From NCBI GenBank assembly GCA_035222895.1, contig JAVYIG010000593.1:455744-519743 (forward strand): DNA of 64,000 nucleotides, read 5' to 3'. Below, piece by piece: positions 1 through 13,252 of this stretch. Positions within the stretch are counted from its first letter, which is position 1. Every line of letters begins with the position of its first letter. Source of the stretch: Strongylocentrotus droebachiensis. Its lineage: Eukaryota > Echinodermata > Echinoidea > Camarodonta > Strongylocentrotidae. The notes beneath the pieces are model-generated. The model saw only the letters and a list, made by a program, of their open reading frames with translations, made no database searches and was not told the DNA's origin. The position numbers were made by a program, and so were the translations under genes.

Positions 1-5
1 TGTAG

Positions 6-348
6 TGTGACGTCATCAAAAATCTATTTTTAGAATTTCTCAATTTTTTCTTCATATTCCGAAAGAACATCAGAAATAATGTCCAAATATCGAAAACCAA
101 TTGAATATGTTAAGTATTGGCTGAGATATGACCATCTGAATGAATGTCCTATGGGAACTCAGTGTTATATGCTCTGGCTCCTATAACACTGAGTTCCTAT
201 GGGGAGTATATTTATTCAGATGGTCATATCTCAGCCAATACTTAACATATTCATTTGGTTTTCGACATTTGGACATTATTTTTGATGATCTTTCGGAATA
301 TGAAGAAAAAATTGAGAAATTCTAAAAATAGATTTTTATGACGTCACA
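6..348. repeat. Foldback (long hairpin) element
   Basis: The left arm (6 to about 170) and right arm (181-348) are reverse complements over about 165 bp with only scattered mismatches, separated by about 10 bp. The outer ends read TGTGACGTCAT and its complement, so each carries the CRE-like palindrome TGACGTCA. There is no coding capacity. It is either a foldback or MITE-type element or a recent inverted duplication. No clear target-site duplication is visible, and the left flank is only 5 bases long in this window. Confidence 0.85.
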
Positions 349-1042
349 GCTTCGGTACTCTGTTGTGGATGAGAATCCGTAATACCCTCTGTTGAGAGCC
401 AAAAAGGCATTAACTCAGTGTATATTCCCAGGACAATGCTGTCGGATAAAGCTGTTGTCTGTTCGATAATTTTGCTTGTTTTTAATTATATGTACCCGCT
501 GTCTATTTTAAAATTGTAGTACTTCGTTATTTTTATGATGTAATCGCAGACACATGCACAGCCCAATTGAGGTAACTTTCTCTTTATAAGTGAACATGCC
601 TTTCTATACTTAATTCTCTCCTCATTTTTTTTTCTCTGTGTTCCATTTACTATTTTTTTTCTTACCTATCAACTTTCTGCGCATTGTGTGATTGTTCATA
701 CACTGCCATCATTGTGATGTGTTGTTGCTAATAAATTAAATTAAATTAAATTATATTAAAGTAAATCATGAGTGGATAACTTTTAAGTGCCTTGGATATT
801 AAAAATTCATAGCCATTCTTTATTTTGTTCTTTACTTGGTACGTGCTTGGAAATAATATTCATAACGAGTTCTAATTTTGATCTTTAACATTTTCAATCA
901 AATACAACCGCTAACCCAGTTGAGGTCTCCACTGATTTACTCAACTTGGGCATTTTTTTCTTCTTGTGGCCCTATTCCATGCAAGGTCTCTTCTCAATCA
1001 ATCAAGATGACTCTTTGATTGAGTATTCATTTTCCAGCTCAC
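349..1042. other. Gene-free stretch with possible retroelement 3' tail
   Basis: No supported gene. A (TAAAT)-type tandem tail at about 730-760, after a T-rich unique stretch, resembles the 3' end of a non-LTR retroelement copied on the plus strand. There is no reverse transcriptase reading frame upstream, so this is only a suggestion. Confidence 0.3.
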
Positions 1043-1120
1043 TTTTGAAACGTTTCAAGCCGATGTAATCACATGATCTATAACCCGTTTGCATACCCTT
1101 TTATCGGTGGGGAAGCTCAT
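1043..1120 (+). repeat. Dispersed repeat, copy 1
   Basis: About 78 bp that recur in the same orientation at 3297-3376. The shared core reads ATCACATGATCTATAACC, followed by a matching CTTTTATC and AAGCTCAT. It is too short to classify. Confidence 0.7.
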
Positions 1121-1599
1121 GCCGTTACCACGCAGTATTATAGTGGATGTATCTAGATTGATAGTTACTACGGTCCTACCGTCATGCATTATGCATGGGT
1201 ATGCATCGGAGTAACTTGATCGCTCAAACGTCCCTGCCCGCAGCTAGCGCAAAGCTAACACCCGAGGGCGCTGTTTGATGCCAGGAAATCAAGCTCTCGG
1301 ATGATCTAGCTAGCTCAGGCTGATTACTATTCCTTGCAACATTCCCTGTTGGAGAAAACCAGTGCTGGGATGATGATGGCAGGTTTCATACATGCTATCA
1401 TTTGCATATAGAGTCAAATTATCCAGCAGATTTAATGACATTATCACATGAATTAAGATGGATGCCCTATTATTAGGAAGTTGGGACATTAATTTTAAAA
1501 TGACTTGGGAATATTGCAATAAAAACTTCCTATGATTCTAATTTCATAAATTTGTGTTGGTGATTTCAGCACAGCGGGGGAGCCTATGACCTACAAGCA

Positions 1600-1775
1600 T
1601 TGCTTTCTCTTTAGGCTCCATCATATTTCTTCCTTTATACAACTTAGTCTTATGTATTATTCTTTTTGTTTGTATAAACGCATCCTAAAATGAGTACAAA
1701 ATGTAACATGCCAAATGTAATGATGTATTATACAACATGTGAAATATGAAAATAAACTGAAACTGAAACTGAAAG
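1600..1775 (+). repeat. Probable non-LTR retroelement 3' end
   Basis: The AT-rich segment ends in AATAAACTGAAACTGAAACT, a short tandem tail typical of CR1- or RTE-like 3' ends. A similar phrase (GTGAAAATATGAAACGTGAA) occurs at about 10387. No coding part is present. Confidence 0.4.
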
Positions 1776-3296
1776 TAAGCAAAAGAGATAGGAATCCAAG
1801 CCAAAATTGATTTAATCAAGTTTTTGTTCAAGACAATGCTCAAACATGGGTTTGCTAAACAACATTTTGTTGTACGCTTTTAATACAACATTCAGACTAA
1901 TAATTACAATATCATATAGCTGCATAATTGTTGTATACATATAGCTACTTGAATATGATGAATTCCAGTAGCCTGAATGCAGAGTAGGAAGCATCGATGA
2001 AATCAATAAAGGGACCAGAAAATCAGGGTATTGGTGACACTTGTTGTGAGGTAAAAGATCTGCTTTGCTTCACCTGCTACCATGTAGCTGCAGGTGGATA
2101 GGGGTAGAATACTATCTGCCCGCCTGTCTAGCATGGAAGATTAAATCATCATAGATAAAGTACACACCTGGGGATCTGTGTGATAGTATTAGAGCATGAT
2201 AGAGCTTATATAGAACCAGTGGCGATGCACTTCAGAGCACCTAATAACCACTTCAGATATCACAACAAAGCTAGCTGCCACGTCCTCCTCGTGGCCAGCC
2301 GGCCCAGCTACGATCCCTTTTGCATCTAGATTCCCTGAATAAATCATCCAGATTGCCCCAGCTATTTCCGCCCGAAACATGACACCATGATCGGGCACCC
2401 TGGGCACGAGGATGACCGTGGAAGCAAGCTGGCGCCTGAGAGATGGTGGAGAGCCCATCGGGCGGGCAGCACTAGGGAAATCCACAAGGCTCGGTCAAGC
2501 GATGAAGGGATAACCACTTAAGGACATGAATGCGTGGGGTATTAGGAGTGGGAGGATGTCATTGGTATCATCAATGTTTTCTAGCTTCACCGGTTTGTAA
2601 TTATAATGGGAATTGTGTAATCAGGTCTTTACCGTGGGTAGGTAGATGCAGCCATACACAGATTGAGTAACTCATTAACAGTCAGGAAGCGTTCCACTAA
2701 TGACTGTTTGTTAGGAGTCCACTACAAGTGTTAATGAGTACCTATTACCAGGGTAACTAAATCTGCAAATGTATAATAAAGCTTACTTGCACAAAGGAGA
2801 GGTATACACATTAATAGTTTACATTATAAGTCATAATATGGGGAGTGGAGTTGACTTGGTAATGGTACTTCATCTCCTTTCCTATTTTATATCAATCCAG
2901 CTTAAGTTGATCTGAAGAAGAAAAAGTTAGATCTCAGATTATCTTGCTCTGTCATACTCGATTTAGGACAAAAGCCTAAACCCAGGATCTTTTTTTTAAT
3001 TTAGCAGAGTACAGGCCCATCAGTTCTAATTCTACAAAATTCCAAGATAAAGATAAAAAATAACAAATAAGATGGTTTTATTGGCATTCATGAAGAATGT
3101 CATGAAATGTAAACTTCATTAATCTTCAAGCAATTGTACAATAATTCTTTTGAAATGTTTATAATACCTTGACAGTGACAAGATTCATACGACCATGAAT
3201 TGTGGGTGTCAGGTTATATGGCATAACACAAGTGCATTATAAATACAATTAACTCTGAATAAGCTGAATCTGTTGGGACTGCAAAAAACAGTTATA
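1776..3296. other. Gene-free stretch
   Basis: Mixed unique-looking sequence. The 98-codon minus-strand frame at 2189-2485 has no recognisable motif and no flanking splice logic. Base composition is somewhat GC-richer around 2270-2500. I see no gene, RNA or repeat I can support. Confidence 0.5.
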
Positions 3297-3376
3297 ACTT
3301 TTGAAATGTATGAAGCCGATGTGATCACATGATCTATAACCTGCTTGCACACGCTTTTATCATTTGGAAAGCTCAT
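3297..3376 (+). repeat. Dispersed repeat, copy 2
   Basis: Partner of the copy at 1043-1120, in the same orientation. It is similar through the GCCGATGT, ATCACATGATCTATAACC and AAGCTCAT blocks, with point differences between. Confidence 0.7.
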
Positions 3377-4325
3377 TAATGTCATTATGGAGTAAGTGGC
3401 TATATATCAAATTTGACTTACAACATGTAGCAAGTGTAAATAACACATGTTTTGCATAGTTTGGTTTAAGAAAAATTGATTTGACGTAGGGAAAATTTGA
3501 CCTGTGTGACTTTGAGTTCTGGTGAGTTAAAGGTACCAGCATGTCCCATTTGCAGCCAATGTCAAATTCTGTAGAACTTTGCAGGAATTATGAATATGTC
3601 ATGTATGTCCTATCTGTGAAATATAAAAGTTAGCAGTGTCCTATTATTATTATTATTACTTTCTAGACTTTTCTGTCAGACACAAAATAAATTGACTGTA
3701 TGCTGCATTTCATTATTTCTTCCAGAGAAGCAACATTAACATCTTGATTCATCAACTAAAATCAAAGTAATCTACATGATGCAAATATGCTTAACAGCGA
3801 ACCATTCAACAAAATATTCTTGAAGATTTCAACAAAGGACTGAAAATTAATAATTGTGGCATTATAATACACAAAGACAATATTCTTGAAAATTCAACAA
3901 ATGAATGAATGATTAAAAATTAATAATTTTGAGGCAATATCATACACAAAACTGCTCCAGTAATGGAAATGGGGGTAAGCTGAAATGTTGTGGAAAGGAA
4001 TTTCTGATCTAGCAAGCTCTAGTTGTCCTTGTATCTAATGAGGCATGGTGGAGTTTGAATGAAATGCATCACTCTGTTCTATGGCAAGCTGAACACACTG
4101 CATGGCCATGTTCATATCTTACTCGGATCTACATATGCAGAAGTCAGGAAAGTGTACTTCAAATGGAAGGTTAAAAATCAACTTATGAAATTTAAAATCA
4201 ATTAATAGTAATTCATTAAAAAAAAAATCTAGCTCACAAATTGAAACCTGAAGCTTTGTTTTCATTCTGAATATCAAAGAATATGAAGGAAATAGAGGAG
4301 ACATTCTTGTTAATGCCCTATGTAG
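3377..4325. other. Gene-free stretch
   Basis: AT-rich sequence with a partial internal repeat around 3815-3960 (AATATTCTTGAA followed by TTCAACAAA occurs twice). No gene seen. Confidence 0.45.
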
Positions 4326-4371
4326 CCCCCCCCCCCCCCCCCCCCCGCCCCCCTCTCTCTCTCCCTCTTGT
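4326..4371. repeat. Poly-C run followed by CT repeat
   Basis: Twenty-one C residues, one G, six more C, then a CT dinucleotide and CCCT stretch. The minus-strand frame crossing it (glycine run) is an artefact of the homopolymer. Confidence 0.9.
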
Positions 4372-4952
4372 TCTTCCCCTTCTTTTATGGTCTCATGACG
4401 AGAGAAAGACATTCCTTTTCATGTTATATATGGTGCCAACATGATGAGTGAAACTCAGCAGTGACTTCCCATTTTTCATATTTTTTCTTTTAGGATGTCT
4501 GTTTTCTTTCAAACGGCTTGCAGCTATGTCAACTATTTTCACAACTGAATAAATAGAGCTACAAGTAGGTTGTTTGACTTTCACTTCAAGTTCCTCATTT
4601 TATTTCTTGAAAAATAACACAAATCTGAACACCTTGTTTTTCTTAGCAACACAATGTCACTTGTACAAGATACATTTTTATTTTAAATGAATCATATGTT
4701 AAAATATCAAACTGAATTTTCATGCTCTAAATTTAAAGTGTCAAATCTATTTGGAGTAATAATACAATTTCAAAAATGAGGCAGTCTACAGGTTTAGAGT
4801 ACTTCAAAAGTGAAGGTACATGTTGTAATGTCATATTAATTATCTTTCTTCATAACTACAAATGGAAGCTTCAAATATGTATTCTGACTTAAGAATGGCA
4901 TATCAGGGATAAATTTGAGTATGATATCTGTGACGAACAAACATGCCTTTCA
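4372..4952. other. Gene-free stretch
   Basis: AT-rich DNA between the poly-C run and the TTAA target site of the next element. No motif or gene supported. Confidence 0.4.
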
Positions 4953-4956
4953 TTAA

Positions 4957-6404
4957 AGTTGATACTCTAAGACAATCCCAAATACTGAGATAATTACATA
5001 AATAGAAAGCTTTTAACCCCCATAATAACACCAAATGGTGTCCACCCGACAAAACAAGTTTAGAATAATGAATTTATTCGAGTAAACTCTACCAAAATAT
5101 CTAAGTCTGAAACCCGGAAGTGCACGTAGAGTCGGGCCTCTATCCGTGACGTCACGAACGGGAGTCATGGGCTCAGTGAGAGTGAATGACAGTGATATCC
5201 CTACGTAAATGCTATCCTGTCAGAGCTTAGATTTGTTGTTGTTAAGGAGTATATTTGATGGATTTTCTGTTTTCATTTGAATGAAGAATAACGAAGCAAC
5301 ATTTTCCAGTCGCTGATTTCTTTTTATATCCTCATATTCACCTATTTGGTAGAGATTTAAGACGAGTTTACTGCTTAGGAATTAAAGTTAAATCGTGCAC
5401 TTATGAATAGGCGGATGCATTATATTGTCATCAGATGAACATGAGCAGTTTTGTAAAACGAATAGTCTAGAACTATGATAGTACTTATCATAGATGTGTG
5501 TGACTGCCTCAAAAAAGGATACAGTACCAGTTAAACATTTTATGTTGTAAAATATCAAACTTGAACGAGATCATGCAAGCGCGCTTCCTCTATAATATTT
5601 TGGCGAGTGATGCGGCTCTTGCATGAACGTTCGTGGAGCGAGCAGAATCGGGAGGTAAGACCAACAAGCCGCTGCTCTAGGCGCTGCTTGCTTGTGATGG
5701 AACGTACGTGCGCTAGTTATATGTTTATCGGCAATTGCAAGAGAATGAAAGCGACGTTGCCAGCTAAGAAAAACAACTAACAAAGACTTGCTCCTGACTA
5801 CCGGTGTCAGAATTGGTAGATGAAGGATGTTCAGGGCCAAGGAAGGCGAAAGACATGGGAAAAAGGAAGAAGAAACCAGTCGGGAGATCGCTGTAGTGTA
5901 TGGTAATGAACTGTGCATATGGGTAGACAGCTACTGTTCACTCCGTGCCTGGGCCGATTTCAACACCAAAACAAAATTACATGGTGAAAATATCGACTAA
6001 TAATAGCACATCGTTGGTATGTATATGTCATAATTTTTAAAGGGGAATTGATATTAATACTATGAAGTACTAGGGGAGGGTAAAGAATTGTACATAGAAT
6101 TATGATTTATTAGACTTTTCAGCCTTTGAAACAAAAATATGCAGAAAATCGTATCACTCTGCACATGTTTGCTATGGAACATCCGGGTACGTGAATATAC
6201 TCTCTCCCGGACGTGAGGTCATAAATAGTAGACCAGCTATGATTTTCTATGCAAAGAGAGGCGGATATTTTAGACATTTCAATTGAGGATTTCGAGTAGA
6301 CAGAATTTTTTTGTGATATACTAAGTAATTGAAAAACTTAAAAATAACATATACTTGCCGTAGGTAACAAATTGAGGGACATTTATTTGCTTAGAGTATC
6401 AACT
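4957..6404. mobile_element. TTAA-flanked DNA element, copy A
   Basis: The ends are perfect 15-bp inverted repeats (AGTTGATACTCTAAG) flanked on both sides by TTAA (4953-4956 and 6405-6408), the target duplication of piggyBac- and Kolobok-type transposons. A diverged second copy starts at 23355. A 115-codon minus-strand frame (5571-5918) partly corresponds to a minus-strand frame in the other copy (25075-25392) around a shared SLAI core and a later WSYLPI block. The frame is probably a remnant of a transposase N-terminus. I could not assign a superfamily from the protein. Confidence 0.8.
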
Positions 6405-6408
6405 TTAA

Positions 6409-8073
6409 AATCCTCAGGAAATAGAGAGACAAACAAGGCAACATATTAAAAATATACGCTGTCCGTACGCCAATTTGGACTTGTTCCTCATGCTCAATGA
6501 TGTTATGCTTATAAAATTTCAAGTTTCTCTCCTCAGGATTATTGATTACAACTTTGGGGGAATTTAGGAGAAAACTGAACTCAACCATGTCCAATGAATT
6601 CACAGAATTATAGCAGTTCCATCTCAACAAGCACACTGTGACTCATTACAAAATGAAAATATGAACAGGTCTATAACATAACGCTACAATGTGGATGGGG
6701 CCAATGTAGCCACAGAGTCCAAGAATTTTCCTTCAATATTTTATGAGGTCAAGCCCACTGAGCCTAATTGTATGGTGAGCTGAGTGGACAGATAGGATGG
6801 AATTTATGTGTAGGCAAAATGTGTACACTCTAAATGAGGTTTGACATGCTTTAAATTCCCTAACCATGACATTGCGTTTATATGTACTTACTACAAACAC
6901 AATAGCATACAACTGTTACTGTTAAAGCACATAGACATGGCAACATGTAACCTTAATGTCATTCTTACATTTGTTTCTGATTATTGGTTTATGCTGAAGT
7001 GTAATGAATACTTGTGCACCTCACTGTTATGTATAATTTTGTTGTGGAATGACGTTTGTTATTCTTAAATGAATGGAAAAAGAATATCTGTTGTAACGAC
7101 AAAACGATCAATCAATTCCATTCATCTTCTTAATTATTAATAGTTGTTCATCCCCACTTGCCATCCATTCTCACTGGTTTCCTAGCTGCACCATGTCTGA
7201 ATGAGACTAAGGTAATTCTGTGAAGGGTGGATGAAAATACCATCACAGATAACGTGAAAGGTGAAAATAGAAAATCAGGAATTTTTGTCAAAATTAAAAA
7301 TCCACAAAATCACATGATCTTGAGATCCAACCATCCCCCTACAAAATATGAAAATAAAAAAAAATAAAAAAAGAAATATTAATCACCCGTTTTGTATATA
7401 TTCTTAAATTCTCTTCCAGACTCTATACTAGTCAAAGTCAGCCTTAGAATTAAAAAATGAGGTCAAGTTTGAATTGTTACGATCAATCAAGATCAAGACC
7501 AGCCTGGGAAGCCATGCAACTAATTCTCAGAAAGTTTAACAACATGCATAAATCCTCTTTTCACACACACACAATACAACATAATGTGCTTCATTTTCAC
7601 TGTAGGCGACCTTCATGAATATCCATTATTCACTATATACCCGCATGTTACAAGTCAATAAACCACAACCCTTGATGCAACATATCAAGCAAACACATAC
7701 AGATTGAAACATATAAAAAAAGGGGAAAATATGTGACAATGACATTTGGTTAAAAAAGTTTGAGAAAAATAAAACTAATACAGAATATAGATCCTCTGAG
7801 TTTAGAAGACCACTATGCAAATTTGAAATTCAATGACTTCATTTCATAGCTCTTCTTTCTATTTTCTAACTTTGTATATATTTTTTAAATAAGGAATTTT
7901 TAAATTTATTATTGAAAACAAACCTGTATCAAATATAGTTCCTCCTGTATACAATGAATTACAGGGATAATTTCTAAATGTTCCATACAGTGGAGAAAAT
8001 AATACTTTGGACTTGGACACCAAGCTAACAAAAGTCTGTTGAACTAAAACCCAACGGATGAAGGAGGAGCGGA
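6409..8073. other. Gene-free stretch
   Basis: No supported gene. Short frames here lack motifs and splice context. There is a small A-rich run near 7350 and a CA run near 7565. Confidence 0.45.
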
Positions 8074-8159
8074 GGGGGGGGGGGGGGGGGGGGGCAGTGG
8101 AGTAGTCTTGCACAATTCTATGAAAATTCTGTCTTGTTCTCTCTTCCTGCTCTAATATT

Positions 8160-8190
<31 letters not shown>
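8074..8190. repeat. Poly-G run and CT microsatellite
   Basis: A G homopolymer of 21 bases (8074-8094) is followed about 65 bp later by a CT dinucleotide tract (8160-8190). The plus-strand frame at 8134-8394 crosses the CT tract and is not supported as a gene. Confidence 0.85.
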
Positions 8191-11100
8191 ACTTTCTTTG
8201 TAATATTAGGTTGCACAGTGAATGAAAGTTGGCAAAATGCCAAAGCTGATTCGAGGGCATCTGTAAACTGGCAATGCGAGCAAGGAGTCATGAATCTGCC
8301 GAAGTTCTGTCATCTTAAATGTCACAGTAGGGATGTTCTGATTGGCATGACACATAATTCAGTCCAACATAAACTTGACATCGCGATCAACTAGTCTCAA
8401 TGACCAGTCTAGCTGACCAGACTGTTCAGCAATGGTCACTTTGCATGTACATGTACACTAGCATTCAAACTGGTCAATAATGTATCAACAGACTTTGGAT
8501 TAACATGTGTACAGGACTATATCTGCATGTAAATGAAATTATGAAAGAATTTTGCTATCTTTTCCTAGAAGTGTACATTTATGGCTAGAAATATAAAAAA
8601 AAACTATAAAAAAAACGCCTTCATAATATGTTCATTTGTATGAAAGTAAACAAAATGAGATAAACATGAAGCAAAACTTTCAAATAAATCATAGAAAGTT
8701 ATACACTGTATTTATACAGTTTGAAAATATGATGATGAGATCACTAAATCTATGCGAATTTCAAATTGGAGATTTGGTAAATTGATCAAATGTCATAAAT
8801 TTCTGATTTTCCCTAAGTGCCCTCTCCCTTAGGGCACTACTCAAAATATATTATGGATAGCATGTTATCACAGGTCCTCTAAAGAAAAAAGACCCTCCTG
8901 AGTTGAATATACTTTGAAAAATTGTGATTTTATTCGTTTTGTATGTTGAAACAAATGGGAAAGTTGTCCGGCACTACATCACTGATTCAGCCAATTTGAA
9001 GTAACCCATAAGTATAGTGATTACAAATTGTTTTAATTCTGAATTAGTTTTATTTCTAACAGTCTGCTTCTCTGATTTTTCTGCATTCTTTTAGAGTAGA
9101 GTTGGATTTTCCTTGTAGTTTGGATCATTACTAATAGTCATAATTTCACTAAAAATGAATTTTTCGTTTGAAATCTCTCCACAGCGTCAAGGGAAATATG
9201 ATGCAAAATTGTGATTTTGGAAAAGGTTGAACCTACACACCTCATACCGATAAATCTATCAATATTCATCTCTCACATCGGGTCAAGTAGCTATCATCAG
9301 GCAAAGAGGTTCTTCTCCTAAATACAAAATTAGTTTGACAGTCTGGTATTTAAAGACTATCCATTTTCAATTCTGTTTTCTAACAGGGTAGTAGGAGAAG
9401 ATAGTGGACATACTTTCAAACTTGAAAAAAAAAATGGACACGAAAGGAAAAGAAGAGGGGGTTTGGGGGACCCTACACAGCAAGCTACCACGCACAAGGG
9501 AAAGTTATGATTGGGGTCAAGTTTGGCTCCACATGTTCCCTAGCCAGTATGTCTTGTATGATTCCCGCAGAGAGGTCAAGGGGTCATCGTAGGAAACTCG
9601 CCCGGTGGTAGGTCCATTGTGAGCATAGTATAAGAAGAGGAATGAGGGTCAAACACAGAATAGAGAGCTAATCGCCATGCATGAACACAACCAGCATGAG
9701 AGATGGATGGGAAGGGGAATTACAATTACACAGTCCGATAGGTTTTACAGTCCGATTATACAGCTTTGTTGCTAGCTTTCATCAGAAGGAAAAGATGGTG
9801 GATGAAAATTAAAATGAGTTTATATCACTCTAAAAAGCATGAACAATCAAGCAATGTGCCTGGCAGTATTGCGGTCATGTGGGATTTGCATGATCAATGT
9901 ACTTATGAGTTTGAGGGGGCTGCTATGATAATATTTTCCTTCATGTACAACAATACTTCTACCAAATGCTATCAATTTTTTGGATAGCAATAGTATTCAC
10001 GAGCATGGCATTGAATAGTTTGGCTGCATTCATTTCAAATCCTTTGTTCGGCAGGTACTCTTATTAATTGAACTGGCATGAATGATTTAAAAGTGTTGCC
10101 ACTTCACACACTTGAATGACCTAGAAACTTACTTTTTATTACACTATGGTTTTGACAAATTAATACCTGAACCTTTATCAAGAGTCAAATTATTCATTAT
10201 TGCAAATTAATCTTGTCAACATCGAACCCAAATGTGATAAGCAAATAGCAATCTTGCTAGCCGGTTCGGCCTATTTATGCCACTCTCCTAGCTGCTCATT
10301 AATTTACACCACCTCCTGTTCTCATATCTGACAATAGAATTCATGTTTATTTGTACCATTCACTTTGTGAAAACATTGTAAACTGTGAAAATATGAAACG
10401 TGAAACAAACTGAGAACTGATCTGAAACCCTCATGATCGTCTTTTTGTTTGTTTTTGCCTTTCATTTGCTCTTTTAAAAATCTTTTCCCTTTTTGGCATT
10501 ATTCTTTCGTAAAACTTGTTCATTAGCAATGTGACAGTTCAATGCAAATTTAACACAGCCCAAGATATAGCAGCAAAAGAATAAGTTAACCAGTCTATCC
10601 ATCAAAGAGGAAAATATATTGCTTTCTCCCAATGCATCATGGACTCGTTCAGATATAACGCAAGAAACCTTGGAGGTTCTAAGATACGTGTTATAAGATA
10701 CAGAGATGGGTATTACAAATGAATGTGAAGGGTATTACACTTTATGTCATTAAAAAATGCAGCAGTTCACCGCTGCACATTTTAAACAGGCTTATTGATC
10801 CACATTACAGTACAATCTTTCCCACAGGTTGATATATCATGATCTCAAAGATTATCAAAAATCAAACTAAGGCAAATTTAACAGCCTTGTGCATCATCTT
10901 CCCAAATGTGTGAATATTACGATATATTGCTGAATAGGAACGGATATCTACATGCATTGCAAGAGTATTGAAAGTGCCCATGAGCATATTTCTAGAAGGT
11001 TTTGCAATCATGTTATTCCACGTTACAGAAACATACATCAATCATCTGGAACTCTTGGACTATAAACCCTCCTCCTCATCAATATTCAAGATAGTACTCC

Positions 11101-12987
11101 CACAAAAAATGCCATAATCATCTATTATTAAAACACATCGAGGAGGATGTTTCAATGCTGATATTGGAGGTCATCCACACCGTCATACATATTTGATTCA
11201 TATATCTGTTATATCTTCATCTGTTTCTCTAAATTTACAAAGAAGGATACTTTCAGGCATACTTCACACATTGAATCATTAATGCTTGGCCGAGTCCCCA
11301 ATCCCCAACCCCCAAATATTCCTGAATAGACAGGATATCAGGGCAGCATTATTCTTCATCTATTGAAATTATAAAAAAGACCTATCTTCCCTTTATCTAG
11401 CCTCCCCCACTTAGCCTAGCTCCCCCCTCCCCCTCCTCGTCCCTCTCCCATAGATATGACCTCAAACCCCCATTCCCCTTTCAACTCCAATGCATCATTA
11501 ATGAGCAAGTCCTCCTCTTCAGTGAATGTGTAATTGCAGCCAATGAATAATGCACGCATCTAAACCCCAAGCCCTCGCTATCATTCACGTTTTAACCCTT
11601 CTCTCAACCTCCAACGTGACTTTTAACTCATTGCAAGAGTGAGTGACCATCAAGCTGGACTCTCGCATTTTCCAGGTCATCAAATCCATTAACCCTATTT
11701 TTTAAAACCTTTTTTTAGTCACGGCACTATTATAACCAATAAAAAGTTTCACGTCACCCCGATCCCAAATTCATCACAGAAGATTCATTTTGCATCTCTT
11801 TAAGATTCCTTTTTGCATCTCTCTGGCAGTCCTCAAGTGCCATATTCACACGTACTGGCACATTTGTTTCCTAATTTTGCAAGCAAAATCTGACCTTTTT
11901 AAGTATGGTAAAACTTTTGTTTTGTAATCAACATACTAGATATGATGTAAAATAATGTATGCGGGCACCTCACATAAATTAGGAGTCCATTTTGAGTTGG
12001 TTTAGCAGTGTGACTGAGGTATGACTAGATCAAATTTTGGAGAGGGGGATCAAATTTTGGAGAGGGGGGTTCAACTTTGGAGCAATATAGAGACCTTTTA
12101 TTCATATCAAAACGCTAGGGTTGGTACTCATAAAGAATACTTTAAATATTGTCATCCAGATTTAAATCTGAGTGAGGAGAAGAAATCCATTATTCATGGA
12201 GTGCCAAGTGTCGGCCTATTCATCCTCAAAATAAAATATAAACTAGTTCCTGGTTACTTAGGTTACTTTCTGCAGTGAGGAGAACCGAGTTCCCTATTTA
12301 CCCTGAATATTCATCAATTTGATTTGGATGTCCATTTCAGTAATTACTAATGCATGTATACAGAGTGTAATTAAACAAAAAATATAATTCACGAGTTACA
12401 ACTTGCCACCATGCGGCTAGAGAAAAAGCATTGATTAATTTGTATCAATTATGAAACTGTTCTATTGTATCACTCTGACAACAATGGGAGGTGTGTGTTA
12501 CTTGATGTCCGATGCTAAAATTCGGTTCTGAGCACACAAGAAAACCAAATTTCCATTCACAAATCTATGGCAAACATCGCACAGTATCTTGTTTAGCCAG
12601 TCCCACTGATTTTAATGGAAGTTAGTTGACCACTCAGATGAACTACTGCAAACCCATTATCATCAATGCTAACACTTCTTTGCTGAAATTTGGGACTTTG
12701 TTCAATAATTTGATTACCTGCAACCCAATACTTATAACACCTTAATCATAAATCTACAACCAAACTGCAACCTTAACCGTAACCCTTCACCTATGTCTAT
12801 GATGAAATAAACCCCAGAGCAAATCCCACCAAAACAAGTGTTGCACTACCTTACGATCCTGTGGTTTTAAATCTTGAAGAGTGGCTGATACAAACGAACC
12901 TGGAATTGTCAATAGCCAATTATTTATACTCGCTGTTCTGGCTTGAGGACCAATAATGCTATCCAGGATAAAGAGAGTAATAGAGAC
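8191..12987. other. Long gene-free stretch
   Basis: About 4.8 kb with no supported gene. About 10330-10420 resembles a non-LTR retroelement 3' end (compare 1741-1775). Two copies of ATCAAATTTTGGAGAGGGG lie side by side at 12029-12067. The region 11390-11460 is C-rich. The remaining sequence looks like ordinary intergenic or intronic DNA. Confidence 0.45.
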
Positions 12988-13252
12988 ACAAGTACAAGTA
13001 CAAATACTTAGTGCTCATATCCACCAAGCAAGGTCTTCAGAGTGCTCTAATATTACCCAGCTTTAGCCAGGCTACCGAATTTGAAGCTCACAGCTTTCAA
13101 TCAATTCCTTTGTATCCGTTGCCTATTTAACACCTGGGTGGAGAGTGGTAAATGGAGATGAATACTTTACAAATTGAGATTTTTGCTGCATTGGGATTTG
13201 AACCCACAACCTCCACATCTCCGGTCAGGTGTTTAGACTCTTGACAATGAAA
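12988..13252 (-). mobile_element. tRNA-derived SINE (minus strand)
   Basis: Read on the minus strand, a tRNA-like head contains a good Pol III B box (GGGTTCAAATCCC, about 13193-13205). It is followed by a unique body containing GCTGGGTAATATTAGAGCAC and GATATGAGCACTAAGTATT. The element ends in a short tandem tail of the type GTACTT at about 12988-13005. This head, body and tail layout is that of a tRNA SINE. The A box is diverged. Confidence 0.7.
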
